A stretch of 64,000 nucleotides of DNA, taken from Hymenochaete sp. R1 (lineage: Eukaryota > Basidiomycota > Agaricomycetes > Hymenochaetales > Hymenochaetaceae). Position numbers and translations under genes: made by a program. Below the pieces are notes generated by a model. It was not told where the DNA came from and did not search any database. It saw only the letters and a program-made list of their open reading frames with translations. Of this stretch, positions 35,694 to 46,327 are shown in pieces. Each line of letters begins with the position of its first letter. The stretch's first letter is position 1. Location: positions 62,001 through 126,000 of the forward strand of contig JAFREE010000006.1 of assembly GCA_019400425.1 (NCBI GenBank). The letters are read 5' to 3'.

Positions 35694-38360
35694 ATGTACC
35701 TCGCCCGACCCCTAGCCACCCTCTTCTCCGTCGCCTTCACCTTCCTCTACTCCGACCTCTCCTTGCACGGCTCCTCCTCCGCCCTCTCGTCTCTCGTTCG
35801 AGTCACCAGTCTGAGTCTGGGTACCTCCCCCGGGCCGGCTACGGATACTCTCTCGTCTTGGGTGCTGGAAACTCTATGTTCGAGCTTGGGCGAGCGTGCG
35901 TTCTTGGTTCCGATCTTGGGTGATGCCGGGGGAGCGGGAGCGGGTCGGCGTAAAGCTGGTGGGCGGCTACAATTTGAGATGCCGGCGCCGGTGGGAGGGA
36001 CGGTAGAGTTACCGTTGGGTACGTGGGGTGGTAGTGGTGCCGGTGTGGATGCTCGTTACTTGGACTCGAGGACTGGCGTACTGGCTTTCGGGAAGGACGT
36101 AGACACGTGTCCTGCCCCAATTGTTTTTGGCTCTATTGTGAGAATGGGGTTTTGTGGACTGGATGATCATGCTCGTGATCGTGTCGACCGAATGGAGACG
36201 TTGGAGGGTCACGGCAGCTTAACTGCAGACACGGGCACGGACCCAGAAGGTACTTCCTTTTGTCAACTCCTCATTTCATCTTTGAATTTAACCAAAACTG
36301 ACGAAACGAAAACCGAAATCGATTTAGGATTACATGTTGGACTTGACAATCGATTGGACTACCCGACTTCAGATTCCAGAAAACATACGACTATGTTGGG
36401 GAGCGTCGATATGGCGTTCGCATCGTCACCGACGAGCTTCGTCGCATCAACCTTTAAACACTCTGACTGTGTCTTTGGCTCGCTCGACTCTGTTCTAGTA
36501 ATTTTCCCCGACGGAACGTCGTCGTGTATCCTGGCACCGAAGCGTGTTGCTGGGTTCTTTACATACATAGGCATTTACGGCTTCTCTACCTGTCTCCTCG
36601 GTACCGTCGTAGGAATTTACAATGCGAAGACCTTCAAGTTCCCAACATCTGGCGACGATTCTACGGTACCAAACGGGAAAGCACTTAAAAGCACTCTCGT
36701 AGGTGGCACTGACAACGGGATACCGACGTACACATTGCACAGTCTGTTGCAGCACGAGTCTGGAACTGGGAAAGATGAATTTATCGCTTACTACGATGCA
36801 CTGGCTGGACCGGGGTTCAAAGCAGATTTCAACAATTCTCTGAGCTTTGGCGCCTTCAACTCGTCAGAAAGTCTTGCGAACTTTGATTGGTCGTCAAGCG
36901 TGGACACTATCGCCTCGTTCACTGCTCTGGGTATCGTGGGTGGTGATGCACTCAAAAGAACCAATCAAGATCAAACTTTCAACTTGGATGGTTCTTCACT
37001 GGTAGATGCGCGTTCATGGAGAAACGGAGACACTTGCGATGAAGATAGCACAAACCGCTTAGATGCGCGACCAAACTTGGGTGCGTCAGCGGATGTTATC
37101 CGAAGCCTAGGCTCAGACGGTGTCCTTGATCCCCAATACCTTCGCGACCTCTACGACTCAGCGTTCGTTAGAGAAAACGGGGTGTTGCGACTCAACCTTC
37201 CAACTCCGTTTTCATTTTCTTCTCCGGCCGGAATGTCTACTAGTAAAAAGCAAGCCAAGAGCACTCGCAACAAGAACAAGAACTTGAAGAAGGCCGCCAG
37301 TGCTAGTGCGTCTCCGAGTCCTTCTCGTCCTATCCGACCCGTTCATTCATCTGACGAGAAAGTCGCGGTCGGCTCGGAGTCGGAGACGACAAAGAATCAG
37401 GATCAGCCTGAGCGCAGAGTGCCGGTGGGGAGTTCGCTTTCGGCTCATTTGTCTCTCGGATTGCATGGTTCCTCAGGCTGGAGAGACCGCGTGCTGCCTT
37501 ATGTGCCGGGTGGAAGCTCGACCGTGACGGCGGGACTCAAGCAGAAACTTGGACAGGCAAGGGTACTGCGTTTTCGGGAAGAAGTTGAGGAGAGAAGCTT
37601 TGAGGAGCTTGATGAGTCGGAGGGAGAACGTGTATGTGGTTGTGGTGATGTCAGTGCCAGTGTTGGCCCGGGTGGGGAACTGGCTGGTACTACTGGCACC
37701 TCGAACTCTTCGACAGGAGATGGCGAACATGGACGTGAATGTGCGAAGACGTCAGGCTCTCTTGAACTACTGGGAGATTCGGGCGAGATCGCGGGTTCGG
37801 GGCTGGAGTTGCATTCGAACGAGGATGACTCTGAGTGGCAGTTGGTCAGTGTCGAAGAAGTAGATCTTGAATGCGCAGGTACGCATGCAGAAGTTGACGA
37901 TGGCTTACACGATGATGGAAGTGTAAATGCATCTCCGAGCCTGAGTGCATCTGAGCCCGTGGTTCAAGTTGATGCCGACGTCGATCCCGAGGGTATTTCA
38001 GTCGAAGCAGAAGAGGAAAGGAAACCTCCGTTCACGACTACTAATAGCCCTTCCGGGTCGAACTTCGAGTTGAACAGTGCCACCGTCCGAGTCGTCTACA
38101 TGCCGGATTGCGAGGCAGGGGCAACGTTCAGCGAGAAACTTGAACGTGAAGGAGAGATGCAACTCGCCGAGCCCCATCCTCAACTGCAGCCGCAGCCGCA
38201 ATGGCAGCACCATGGTGGGCTGCCCGGGCCACTCAGCGCATTCGACTGGTTCCTTGAAACCTTGAAAGAGGAACGGTCTGGTGCCAGTGGTCACGGTGAT
38301 GTACCGGGCGTGCTCGATTGGACGTCTATGTCGAATGGCCAGCTGCCAGTGGATCGGTGA
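35694..38360 (+). CDS. Orphan low-complexity protein
   Basis: A continuous open frame of 888 codons from the ATG at 35694; the frame extends to a TTG at 35643. I recognise no domain. The first 20 residues (MYLARPLATLFSVAFTFLYS) are hydrophobic and could be a signal peptide or anchor. A second hydrophobic stretch lies near 36545-36625. The rest is rich in Ser, Gly, Asp, Glu and Thr, with a Lys-rich patch near 37240-37290. A likely in-frame intron runs 36250-36327 (GT donor, CTGAC branch-like site, TTAG acceptor); removing it deletes 26 residues. Long open length in an intron-dense genome supports a real gene, but the composition resembles the surrounding repeats, so a lineage-specific or recently formed gene is plausible. 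Confidence 0.5.
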   Translation: MYLARPLATLFSVAFTFLYSDLSLHGSSSALSSLVRVTSLSLGTSPGPATDTLSSWVLETLCSSLGERAFLVPILGDAGGAGAGRRKAGGRLQFEMPAPVGGTVELPLGTWGGSGAGVDARYLDSRTGVLAFGKDVDTCPAPIVFGSIVRMGFCGLDDHARDRVDRMETLEGHGSLTADTGTDPEGTSFCQLLISSLNLTKTDETKTEIDLGLHVGLDNRLDYPTSDSRKHTTMLGSVDMAFASSPTSFVASTFKHSDCVFGSLDSVLVIFPDGTSSCILAPKRVAGFFTYIGIYGFSTCLLGTVVGIYNAKTFKFPTSGDDSTVPNGKALKSTLVGGTDNGIPTYTLHSLLQHESGTGKDEFIAYYDALAGPGFKADFNNSLSFGAFNSSESLANFDWSSSVDTIASFTALGIVGGDALKRTNQDQTFNLDGSSLVDARSWRNGDTCDEDSTNRLDARPNLGASADVIRSLGSDGVLDPQYLRDLYDSAFVRENGVLRLNLPTPFSFSSPAGMSTSKKQAKSTRNKNKNLKKAASASASPSPSRPIRPVHSSDEKVAVGSESETTKNQDQPERRVPVGSSLSAHLSLGLHGSSGWRDRVLPYVPGGSSTVTAGLKQKLGQARVLRFREEVEERSFEELDESEGERVCGCGDVSASVGPGGELAGTTGTSNSSTGDGEHGRECAKTSGSLELLGDSGEIAGSGLELHSNEDDSEWQLVSVEEVDLECAGTHAEVDDGLHDDGSVNASPSLSASEPVVQVDADVDPEGISVEAEEERKPPFTTTNSPSGSNFELNSATVRVVYMPDCEAGATFSEKLEREGEMQLAEPHPQLQPQPQWQHHGGLPGPLSAFDWFLETLKEERSGASGHGDVPGVLDWTSMSNGQLPVDR

Positions 38361-39262
38361 GAGCGAAATCGGACTTCAAATTGTTTGCCAATCTGCCGGT
38401 GCCAGCGCCAGCCTGAGTGGTATTGCGACAAAGACTATTCATCTTTTTCTTTTCTATATCTGTTTTTTATGGATGAGTTTGGTTACCTCAAGCTCCTAAT
38501 TTGAATCCCCAATTCTATCTGCTAGTATTATCTTTTTTCTTGTTTTCTTTCTTCTTCTTGGGATTTTGAGATGTAAGCTCGATGTTCCTGCCCACTACCT
38601 ATCACTCCTTCAAGTTTTCATTCTTTTGGACACACCCTCCTTTCCATGCCAAATTGATACTTCTTCGCAAGGCCTTCGGTCTTTCGATACTTGAATACAC
38701 ACCCGAGCCTTTGTGTCCCCGTATCATGATGTCTCTACTCCATGCTTATATGCCCTTATGCCTTCATGCCCTTATGCACTATATGCCCTTATGTTCAATT
38801 AATATTATGCTATTATGCACGCTTTCCTCTCATTTGTTACGGTTACAAAAATATAAATAATGGAAACGTTTATACCATGATGCTCACGGCCGAATCAGGA
38901 TTATTGGCGCGAATGTGAAATCGTGAATGATAGATAATAGGCTGGGTTACTTGTACATGTGTTTGTGCGTCCTGGAGGTGTAGGCTACGCGTGGGGGTTG
39001 ATAGTAGTCTGGTACTAATAGTCTAATCAAAATTGAAATTGAGATTGGAGGGAAGGAAGGTAAGATTGGATGGAGATGGCTGGGTAGATGTCGATGAAGA
39101 TCTTTTCTTTTTTTAAAAAAAATAAAGGAATAAAGAAATAGATGATGTGTAGATGTGAGCGCAACTCCCCCCCCCAAGCCCCAGCGGCGGGTCAGCGATC
39201 CTCTAAAGATTCATTGCATCGGCGACTCGGATACGATGAGTATGCGAGTTCTGATACGCAAC
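38361..39262. other. Convergent intergenic region between two orphan genes
   Basis: About 900 bp with no domain-bearing frame, probably both 3' UTRs. The segment near 38730-38820 repeats ATGCCCTTATG-like words. A possible extra 3' exon of the minus-strand neighbour (39177-38947) could begin after a TTTAG near 39200, but support is weak. Confidence 0.5.
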
Positions 39263-40621
39263 TTACATGCGTGCACTGGTGGTCCGATCCGAGAATGACG
39301 ATGTTTGGGTTTGAGCTTGGGCTTGGGCTTGGGCTTGGGCTTGAGCGCGTTCCCGGTCCTTCTCCGCCGAGATGACCATGTTGCGAATGGCCCGACGCCA
39401 GCCGGGTGGGATGACGTATTTTGGGACGTACGGCACGGGTGTCGCGGTGCACGTGGATGTTGAGGTGGGAGTACTAGTAGAAGTTGGAGGAGAGGCCGGA
39501 GTCGAACTTGAAGCCGGGCCAGGGGTTGAGCCTGAGATCGAGCCGAGAGAAAGGGAAGGGAAGGGCTGGGAGCGTAGAGGAGGGAGGAGGAGGTTGCTAC
39601 TTGAGGATGGGTTCTGCAAGGTTATGCTGGGTTTGACGAGAGCATTGGGTATAGAGCCAGTGACAAAACCAGAGCCAGAGCCAGACATGAATTCACTGAC
39701 AGCAAGCGGCGCGCTAGTGTTACCGTTGGTGTTGGTATTGATGTTGGTGTCGACCACAACGAGAGGCGGACGTTTCGACGTCGCGTTCAGGTTACAGCTT
39801 GATTTAATCCTAGATCGACCGTGACGGCCCTGTCGGGATTTTCGAGACTTCTTTCTTGTCGTAGTCGTAGTCGTAGTCGCAGCAGCCGTATGAGCTCTCG
39901 TAGGTTTAGTCTCCAAAGTCCCGGAACAAGTGAAAGAACCCAGCCTTGGACGTGTGAGAGGCCTGTACTCCGTCATAAACTTCGGACCCAGTTCCATTTC
40001 TGGTTCCGCATCTGAACCGACTTGAGAACGCCGACCTGAGCCTGGAGAAGCTACAAAGTCGATCATGATAGGATCGTGTGCAGTTCCTTCCGATAGAGCA
40101 GCTAGTACCAGACCCGACGCGCGTCCACGCCATCGAGACCGAGCGCGCTTTCGATTTTTGGTAGGGTTCTCTTTGTCGGATGTACGCGTATTTGGCTGGG
40201 TGTTGGGAGAGTCGGGAGAGCTGGTGCATGTAGTAGAGACCGCGGAAAAGGTGAAGTTGGCAGTCGGCTCGAGTACTGGTGAATGTTTGCTACACTTCTT
40301 GCCCCTATCAACGTAGACTCTATCTTTCGCCCAAGCGCAGTCTTCACTTCGTGATGGCCAAGTGAGAGTGTGTTCGATTGCCGTAGGTCCACCCTTGGTC
40401 TGTTGCAAATGAAGTGCATCCTTTACATGTTGATCATACTTGGAGATAACTTGCGATACTGCCTCCCCTACTAGGCCGGGTTTCGAAGGGATGAGACTTG
40501 GAGACGAAACATTTAGAGTACGGTCGATGTCAGGATCGACCCCAATGCTGGGATGGTCTTGGTCGCCAAGGAGAACAGAGCGTCTGCGTGACATATTTTG
40601 GCGTACGGCTGGCGCGACCAT
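39263..40621 (-). CDS. Orphan Ser/Thr-rich basic protein
   Basis: A minus-strand open frame of about 450 codons, taken from the first ATG at 40621. No domain recognised. It contains a basic KKSRKSRQGRHGRSRIK-like patch near 39800-39850 that could act as a nuclear signal, Ser/Thr/Pro runs, and a C-terminal YVIPPGWRRAIRNMVISAEK segment before an Ala-Gln repeat. The 5' end is uncertain: the frame stays open upstream to an acceptor-like TTTTCAG near 40670, with a hydrophobic reading, so a first exon may be missing. The 3' end is also uncertain: the stop codon overlaps a GTAAGT that could be a splice donor. Confidence 0.45.
   Translation of the reverse strand: MVAPAVRQNMSRRRSVLLGDQDHPSIGVDPDIDRTLNVSSPSLIPSKPGLVGEAVSQVISKYDQHVKDALHLQQTKGGPTAIEHTLTWPSRSEDCAWAKDRVYVDRGKKCSKHSPVLEPTANFTFSAVSTTCTSSPDSPNTQPNTRTSDKENPTKNRKRARSRWRGRASGLVLAALSEGTAHDPIMIDFVASPGSGRRSQVGSDAEPEMELGPKFMTEYRPLTRPRLGSFTCSGTLETKPTRAHTAAATTTTTTTRKKSRKSRQGRHGRSRIKSSCNLNATSKRPPLVVVDTNINTNTNGNTSAPLAVSEFMSGSGSGFVTGSIPNALVKPSITLQNPSSSSNLLLPPLRSQPFPSLSLGSISGSTPGPASSSTPASPPTSTSTPTSTSTCTATPVPYVPKYVIPPGWRRAIRNMVISAEKDRERAQAQAQAQAQAQTQTSSFSDRTTSARM
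39311..39346 (-). repeat. (GCCCAA)n repeat encoding Gln-Ala run
   Basis: Six tandem hexanucleotides, TTGGGC on the plus strand with TTGAGC at both ends, encoding about five Ala-Gln pairs at the C-terminus of the orphan protein. Confidence 0.85.
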
Positions 40622-41078
40622 AGTAACAAGATGTCTCAAGAAAGAGTTCGAATAGGAATACCAGACTGAAAAGAGAGTAGTTAGTGGGTGAGATGATGAG
40701 ACACGATTGAAAAGAGAACGAGGCTGGTTTTCTTCATGCTATTTTTGGACTGGGCTGGGGGATCGAGGCTGACATACTTTACGTAACACAAAATGGATTA
40801 TGTAACCTGAACTGGCAATCGTCAGCGGACCCCCAAAAAGAACTTAGAGCAGAAACAGTCAATAGATAGTTCGACAACAAAGGGAAGGAAGCAAACGCGG
40901 ATGAAAAGATGAGATGAGAGGAGTATGTAAGAGAAGTAAGATCATTGTTAAGAAGAAAAGAGGAACAGATGAGATTCAAAATTGGGACTTTGCATGAATA
41001 TCACCAGCAGATAAGAAACTTCTCCCCGTCTAATCCTCATCCAACAGCTGCGCGATATCACTTTGGCATTGCATCCGT
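40622..41078. other. Intergenic, possible 5' exon of the orphan gene
   Basis: The interval between the minus-strand orphan gene and the ERG24 stop codon. A short hydrophobic minus-strand reading near 40810-40760 could splice to the orphan frame through a GTAAAG donor, but no start codon is convincing. Otherwise nothing seen. Confidence 0.4.
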
Positions 41079-42577
41079 TCAGTACACATACGGAATGATT
41101 CTGTACGGCACCATCTCTTTGTACCTTTCCCAATCTTTCCCATACTTCTTCTCGCAGTTCTCATCGTCGCGCAGTTGACGATGTATCAACAACACGGCGA
41201 AGTATGAGACATAAAAGTAGGTAATGGGAGTCTGGAAGCCAGTAGGAAGAGACCAGGCGAAAGCCATGAGGATATCACCGCTGTGTGAATGCAAGTGAAT
41301 ATTGAAGTTTTCACTGAATTTAATAAAGACATACAAATAATTTGGGTGACGAGAGCGACCCCACCACCCACTCGTGAGGAGTTTGGTGCCGCGCTTGGTT
41401 TGGAAATATTGGAGGTCTGCGCAATATCGGTCAGTGTCAGTTCAATTGTCAGACCATAGTCGTTAAACCCACTCTTCGGGTTCTTTCCATTTCTGAAGTC
41501 ATTCTTCTCCCCATTCGCAGCACGGAAGATATAGTACCCAAGCAGGTTGACCGACAAAATGGCCGCCGACCAGGCAGGTCCGAGCTCAACTTGGTTGAAG
41601 ACGAGGTACCTCGCTTGTAGTGAGTATACGAACGGTACCCATGCAAGATCACCAATCGCAAGCATGAAACCGAAGCCGTCAGTAGTGATGTCCATTGTTG
41701 TGAAGATCGCCGGTTCGTTGTACAAAGCGTCGGCGACATAAAACCCATGGAAGGCAAGGACGAGCCACATAGAATCAGTGACATTTGCGATACCACCTCG
41801 ACGGACGGCTTGCTCGCAGACCATACTGACATCGATCAGAGCCCAAAGAATGAGCCCTGGGCGAATTTCGTTGAAGGATTTGATGTCAAAGGAGCCAATA
41901 GAAGGGTTAAGTTCACGACCGATGAAGAACTGCGTGTAACGCGTCAGGAATAAAAATGGAAGTAGCGGATGTCGACATACATCATAGATAAAATTGCCCG
42001 AGTTTCCGCCCAGCGCTAGAACCTTCTCTCCATAGTACGACGAGATGTAGCAGTACAGCGCCTGCGTGATAGCCATGAGGACCGATGCCGTGACGAACCC
42101 GACCCATCTTTCGTAGATAAAAGTGAACACCTCTGGGCCCATGCTCACGATGCTTCCGACTGTAAGTCCCAGCGCGAGTAAACCCGTCGAGAACGCGTTG
42201 ATTTTGTATTTCTTCTTTCCTCCTGATCGGAGTTCGACACCCTCGATCCAGTCACCGGGAAGCACGGCCCACGAGACCACGGTGAACGCATACCATCCGA
42301 GGTAGATAAGGAAAGCTTTGGTATCCCAGAGCGACATCCACCAATTGGTGTCGGTGACAGCTAGGGAGAAGCGATCGAGGAGGACGGGGAAGGAAGGTGG
42401 GCACCCGCCAGCGGTCTCACTGCAAGAGAAATAGAGGGCATAGGTGATGAAAGGGACAGATGTCGTGACGAAGAAGGCGCCCGGAGGTCCAAGAAACTCG
42501 TACGAGGTCGTGCGTGGGTTGAGCTCGGACGCTGATGGCTTATTGACGATCGCCTTTGACGAAGACGACTCAGACAT
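41079..42577 (-). CDS. ERG24: Delta(14)-sterol reductase
   Basis: Four exons: 42577-41981, 41929-41473, 41416-41335, 41280-41079; exact frame, 445 aa, normal for Erg24. Recognised from GPEVFTFIYERWVGF, GRELNPSIGSFDIKSF, FNEIRPGLILW, CEQAVRRGG, and the C-terminal sterol reductase signature LLTSGWWGRSRHPNYFGD followed by HRQLRDDENCEKKYGKDW and VPYRIIPYVY. The enzyme reduces the C14-C15 double bond left after lanosterol demethylation, using NADPH, in the ER membrane during ergosterol synthesis. The ATG at 42577 gives the usual N-terminus (MSESSSSK), but the same frame is open upstream with another ATG at 42805. The gene is head-to-head with CTP1. Confidence 0.95.
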
Positions 42578-42965
42578 TGTTTGTTGGTGTTCTCGCGTCG
42601 CCGCCAAAGATGCTAGACCAGCTGATTCGACGTGGGATTGTGCGATTGAAAGACGCTGAACAGTTCCAACGAACCTTTTAATATCGTTCTGGCCGTGGAA
42701 TTGAGGCGGTGGCTGTCGTCGTCGTCGGGCTGCGCTCGGTGTGAACGAGAAGAGAGAGATGTGCTGCAGTCGTCCGACTTGACCGTTGACGCGCGCACGT
42801 GCCATTCCTGGGTATCCAATTATAAATTCGCATTTCCGGCAAGTCTGTCTGCCTTGACGCCTTGACTCGGACTCCGTTCTGTATCTAACACACTCGGAGC
42901 TGTGCAAAAGGGTCTACAGCCAGCAGTTTTCCCTTAGAAACTACACTTAGGACTGCGGAAAAATA
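42578..42965. promoter_or_regulatory. Shared divergent promoter of ERG24 and CTP1
   Basis: A 388-bp interval between two start codons facing away from each other. It must hold both promoters and leaders. No clear TATA box on either side. Part of it (42578-42805) is also an open extension of the ERG24 frame. Confidence 0.65.
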
Positions 42966-44335
42966 ATGGCGCCACAAAATCGAGAAAAACCACTGCACTC
43001 CCTCACTGCAGGAGCAACGGCAGGAGCCATCGAGGCGTCAGCTGTTCTCGAATCCAATTCAACTCTCCTTTACTGATGATCACGACTGAACAGCTTCATA
43101 ACGTATCCAACAGAGTTTGTCAAAACTCGCTCTCAGTTTGGGGGGAAAGTGTGTGTTTCTTCCCGTTCATCTGACACGAAATTTAACTAAAAGCATTGTA
43201 GAGAGAATCGCCAATAGCCATCGTCAGGGAGACCTTACAGACGAAAGGCGTATCAGGTCTTTACTCGGGATGTACAGCCTTGATCGTTGGCAATGCCATG
43301 AAGGCCGGCGTGCGATTCCTCAGCTATGATTATTTCAAGCACAAGCTAGCAGACTCGCAGGCAAGTCGGGTTGTATATGTGCGGCGATATCATGTGAATA
43401 ACGAAGTCGTTCCATCAGGGCAAAGTCAGTGCACCTAGGAGTCTTTTAGGTGTGAGAAAACCGCACTGTTTCTCACAACTATGGTCTGACTTTAAGGATG
43501 TAGCTGGTTTAGGCGCGGGAATGATGGAGGCGATCTTTGCTGTGACTCCTTCCGAAACGATTAAGTAAGTTTCGTTTGTTCATCCATAGTATCTTGTCCA
43601 TTATTCATTGATATCGTGTCAATAGGACAAAGCTTATCGATGACGCCAAAGGCCCTACCCCTCAATATCGTGGTCTCATTCATGGGACGTCAAGCATCAT
43701 CAAACAAGAAGGTGTATTCGGGATCTACCGCGGCCTGTTCCCTGTCGTTAGTCTCGCACCTCATTTTATACAACCGAGAATGGTTTAAAAAATGTAATAG
43801 ATGATGCGCCAAGGAGCCAATTCCGCGGTACGTTTCACGACATATACGACCTTAAAGCAATTCGTGCAGGGTAACGCACGACCTGGACAACCTATCCCGA
43901 CGAGCATCACATTTGGGATCGGAGCACTTGCCGGGCTCGTCACTGTATACACTACTATGCCTCTGGAGTATGTTGTGAACTTTCCGCAGTACATGATGAA
44001 ATTATGACTGACTGAATCTCCCCTTCCTCCTTGGCGACATTAAAGCGTCATCAAGACACGTATGCAATCACTTGAAGCCCGCCAACAATACCGCAATTCA
44101 TTCCATTGCGCCTACCGTATTTTTACTGAAGAAGGTCTGTTGAGGTTCTGGACTGGCACGACACCGCGTCTCGCTCGGCTTGTAGTGAGTTTCTTTCGTT
44201 TAGCCTCCTTCCCGGGTTCTAAGAATCCTTCATTCACGTTTTATGTGTTTCGTGTAGATGAGCGGCGGGATCGTGTTTACTGTGTATGAGAAGGTCATTG
44301 CAATAATTGGGGGACGGGAAGAAGGCGGCTCGTGA
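42966..44335 (+). CDS. CTP1: Mitochondrial tricarboxylate (citrate) carrier
   Basis: Nine exons: 42966-43036, 43094-43148, 43202-43360, 43419-43449, 43504-43564, 43626-43746, 43801-43967, 44046-44184, 44258-44335; exact frame, 293 aa. Three carrier repeats with PxE/DxxK/R signatures: PTEFVKTR, PSETIKTK and PLDVIKTR. SAPRSLLAGLGAGMMEAIFAV and YRGLFPVMMRQGANSAVRF are typical of the citrate carrier. It exchanges mitochondrial citrate for malate or another anion across the inner membrane, feeding cytosolic acetyl-CoA and so sterol and fatty-acid synthesis. The third intron (43361-43418) appears to use a GC donor (CAG|GCAAGT). The GT alternative would insert three residues into a conserved stretch. 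Confidence 0.95.
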
Positions 44336-44730
44336 TTTCATTTATGCTCGTCACTTCTTTGAACAAATTCACAAACTTCAACATTTGACGGATCTCGTAC
44401 AACCGACGACTGAGAAGCAATTGAACGCAATGCATGAATGTTTGTTTTGTCGATTACTCATTGATTCCCACAAATTTCATCTTGCATGCCTTTCCATGTT
44501 CTCTTATCCATATCGCATATAAAGATTACCTGCTTCTGGATTTTTCTAGTCTGAGGTAATTTGCTCTGGGATTTCAGAAAAGTTTGAGGGACCATGTCAT
44601 TTACGAGCGACGCGTTAATTCCCATGCCCGTGCTCTATCTATCCGCTTCCTTACTTAAACCATCATGGTGCTCCGTCGTCTCTGGTCCTTCCATATCCTC
44701 ATCTCTCAAAACTCACTATTGAAATAATTC
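44336..44730. other. Intergenic, CTP1 3' end and HEM4 promoter
   Basis: About 400 bp with no coding signal. AT-rich; no clear TATA box or poly(A) motif. Confidence 0.6.
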
Positions 44731-45986
44731 ATGTCTTATGTGATCCTCCTCCGTGCCTCGACGCTCTCAAGCCCCGGTGCGGAGTCGCGTCCAACCAACT
44801 CCGAGATCGAGTCTATAACTCCTAAAGACCCGTACGAGTCTGCGCTCGAACCTATCCCATCATGCTCAATACCCGTGTATGACACGCATTTAGTGTTGGA
44901 TGAGCTGAAATGGGTATTGGAGACGGGCCCCGGGTTCCATGGAATCAAGGGTGTCGTCGTGACGAGTAAGCGGAGCGTCGACGCTTGGGCGGAAGCGGCC
45001 AAGGAGATAGCAGGTCAGACGAGAGAGGGTCGAAATGAACAAGGTGTGGATTCTTCTTCTCTAGATGCTATGTTGGTATCGAGGAATGTCTTTTTTTTCT
45101 TGTTTAAAAAACTCTCGGACAATAGCATCATGGTCGAATACTCCTTTCTATGTCGTCGGAGCCGCAACGGGAGCAGCAGTACGGAACCTCCGGGCAGAAC
45201 TCTCAAACGCTGCAGATCTCGCACCGAACCATGACGAGGTCCTCGGTGCAGAGGAAACAGGCACGGGCGAAGAACTGGCGAAATTCATCATCGAGCGTCT
45301 TAAGATGCAACGCGAACATGCACTGGAGTTTCTAAGTCCATCAACTGCATCGTCCTCGTCCCCGTCCTCAGTTGCATCTTCCTTGCGTAACCGGTGCTCG
45401 AACGCAAGTCTGCGCGTGGGAGTACCGGCGGAGCTGGGGTCCAAACTGTCGACGTTACCGAGGAGGAGGAGCGCTTCATCTTTGAGGGCGATGAAGACCA
45501 AGTTGTTGTTCCTTGTTGGAGATAAGACGAAGGATACGTTGCCTGGTATCCTGGGTGCGGACCCATACGTGGAATTAGATTTGATGAAGGTGTATGAGAC
45601 AGGGCCTTCACCGAATTTGGGAAGTTGCTTGAAGGACGTTGTAGTATCAAATCCGAATGGCAAGTTACTGTTGGTTCTTGAATACAAACCATCTATGTCG
45701 AACTGATACTTCTGTTCGCACAGTCAAGGACTGGTGGATAGCGGCCTTCGCACCATCAGGCATCGACTACGCCATGCCGTACATCCAAAACCACCTTAGA
45801 ATCTTAGCAGACCACGGAGAGCATGACCGGCCGGATTCACGAGGCTCGTTGCCCGTAGCGCGTTGGGCTGCAATCGGCCCGACTACTGAGACTCATTTGA
45901 GGAAGAAGCTGGGGTTGGAGGTGGCTGCTGTCGCTTCGAAGCCTGGGCCGGAAGAATTGGCCAAAGCTATCAAAGCAGCGACCTAA
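44731..45986 (+). CDS. HEM4: Uroporphyrinogen-III synthase
   Basis: Exon 1 is 44731-45043 and exon 2 starts at 45126; the last exon starts at 45724 or 45729 and ends at 45986. Recognised from the N-terminal VILLRA start, GVVVTSKRSVDAW, FYVVGAATGAAV, LLFLVGDKTKDTLP, then WWIAAFAPSGIDYAMP and RWAAIGPTTETHLRKKLGLEV in the second half, the order seen in HemD-fold enzymes. It cyclises hydroxymethylbilane with inversion of ring D to give uroporphyrinogen III in haem synthesis, in the cytosol. The family is poorly conserved in sequence. The second intron is unresolved: donors near 45641-45647 are in phase 0 and pair with the acceptor before 45729, whereas the better CAG acceptor before 45724 needs a different phase. 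A Ser-rich insert precedes LLFLVGD. Confidence 0.85.
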
Positions 45987-46327
45987 CCTCCTCATTTCTA
46001 CCTGATTGAAATTACAATAATATTGAAGCGCTTGCGTTTATAATCCACGCTGGGTAGCGGTGTTGTCCAGTTCAACAATGCTAAATTTCTGAAATAACAT
46101 AGTGATACAAAAGTATCATACATAATTTATTCATACATGAAATCCCATCGGATGTATATTCAAATTGAATCATTTACCAGGTGTGGGATGGCTCGGCATA
46201 AAAAAGCCTTCGAGCCTTTCGGATCTCGCGCTTTAACCCCAAGCTCTCGTTCTTCCTTTCACCACCAAGACTACTTTTGTTTCCCGCCCCGTCCACATCT
46301 CTATCGCTCGCTGCTACTTACACCCTC
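45987..46327. other. Intergenic, HEM4 3' end and F-box gene promoter
   Basis: No coding signal. A weak ATAAAAAA near 46198 could act as a TATA-like element about 130 bp before the F-box ATG. The frame before that ATG is open to 46277, but the ATG at 46328 (MASDFESLPVEAI) begins the F-box. Confidence 0.5.

Noticed and set aside
39177..39262. Extra 3' exon for the minus-strand orphan gene
   Set aside because: A GTAAGT overlaps the stop and a TTTAG lies downstream, but the extension has no recognisable sequence and ends in simple repeats. Left as a possibility only.
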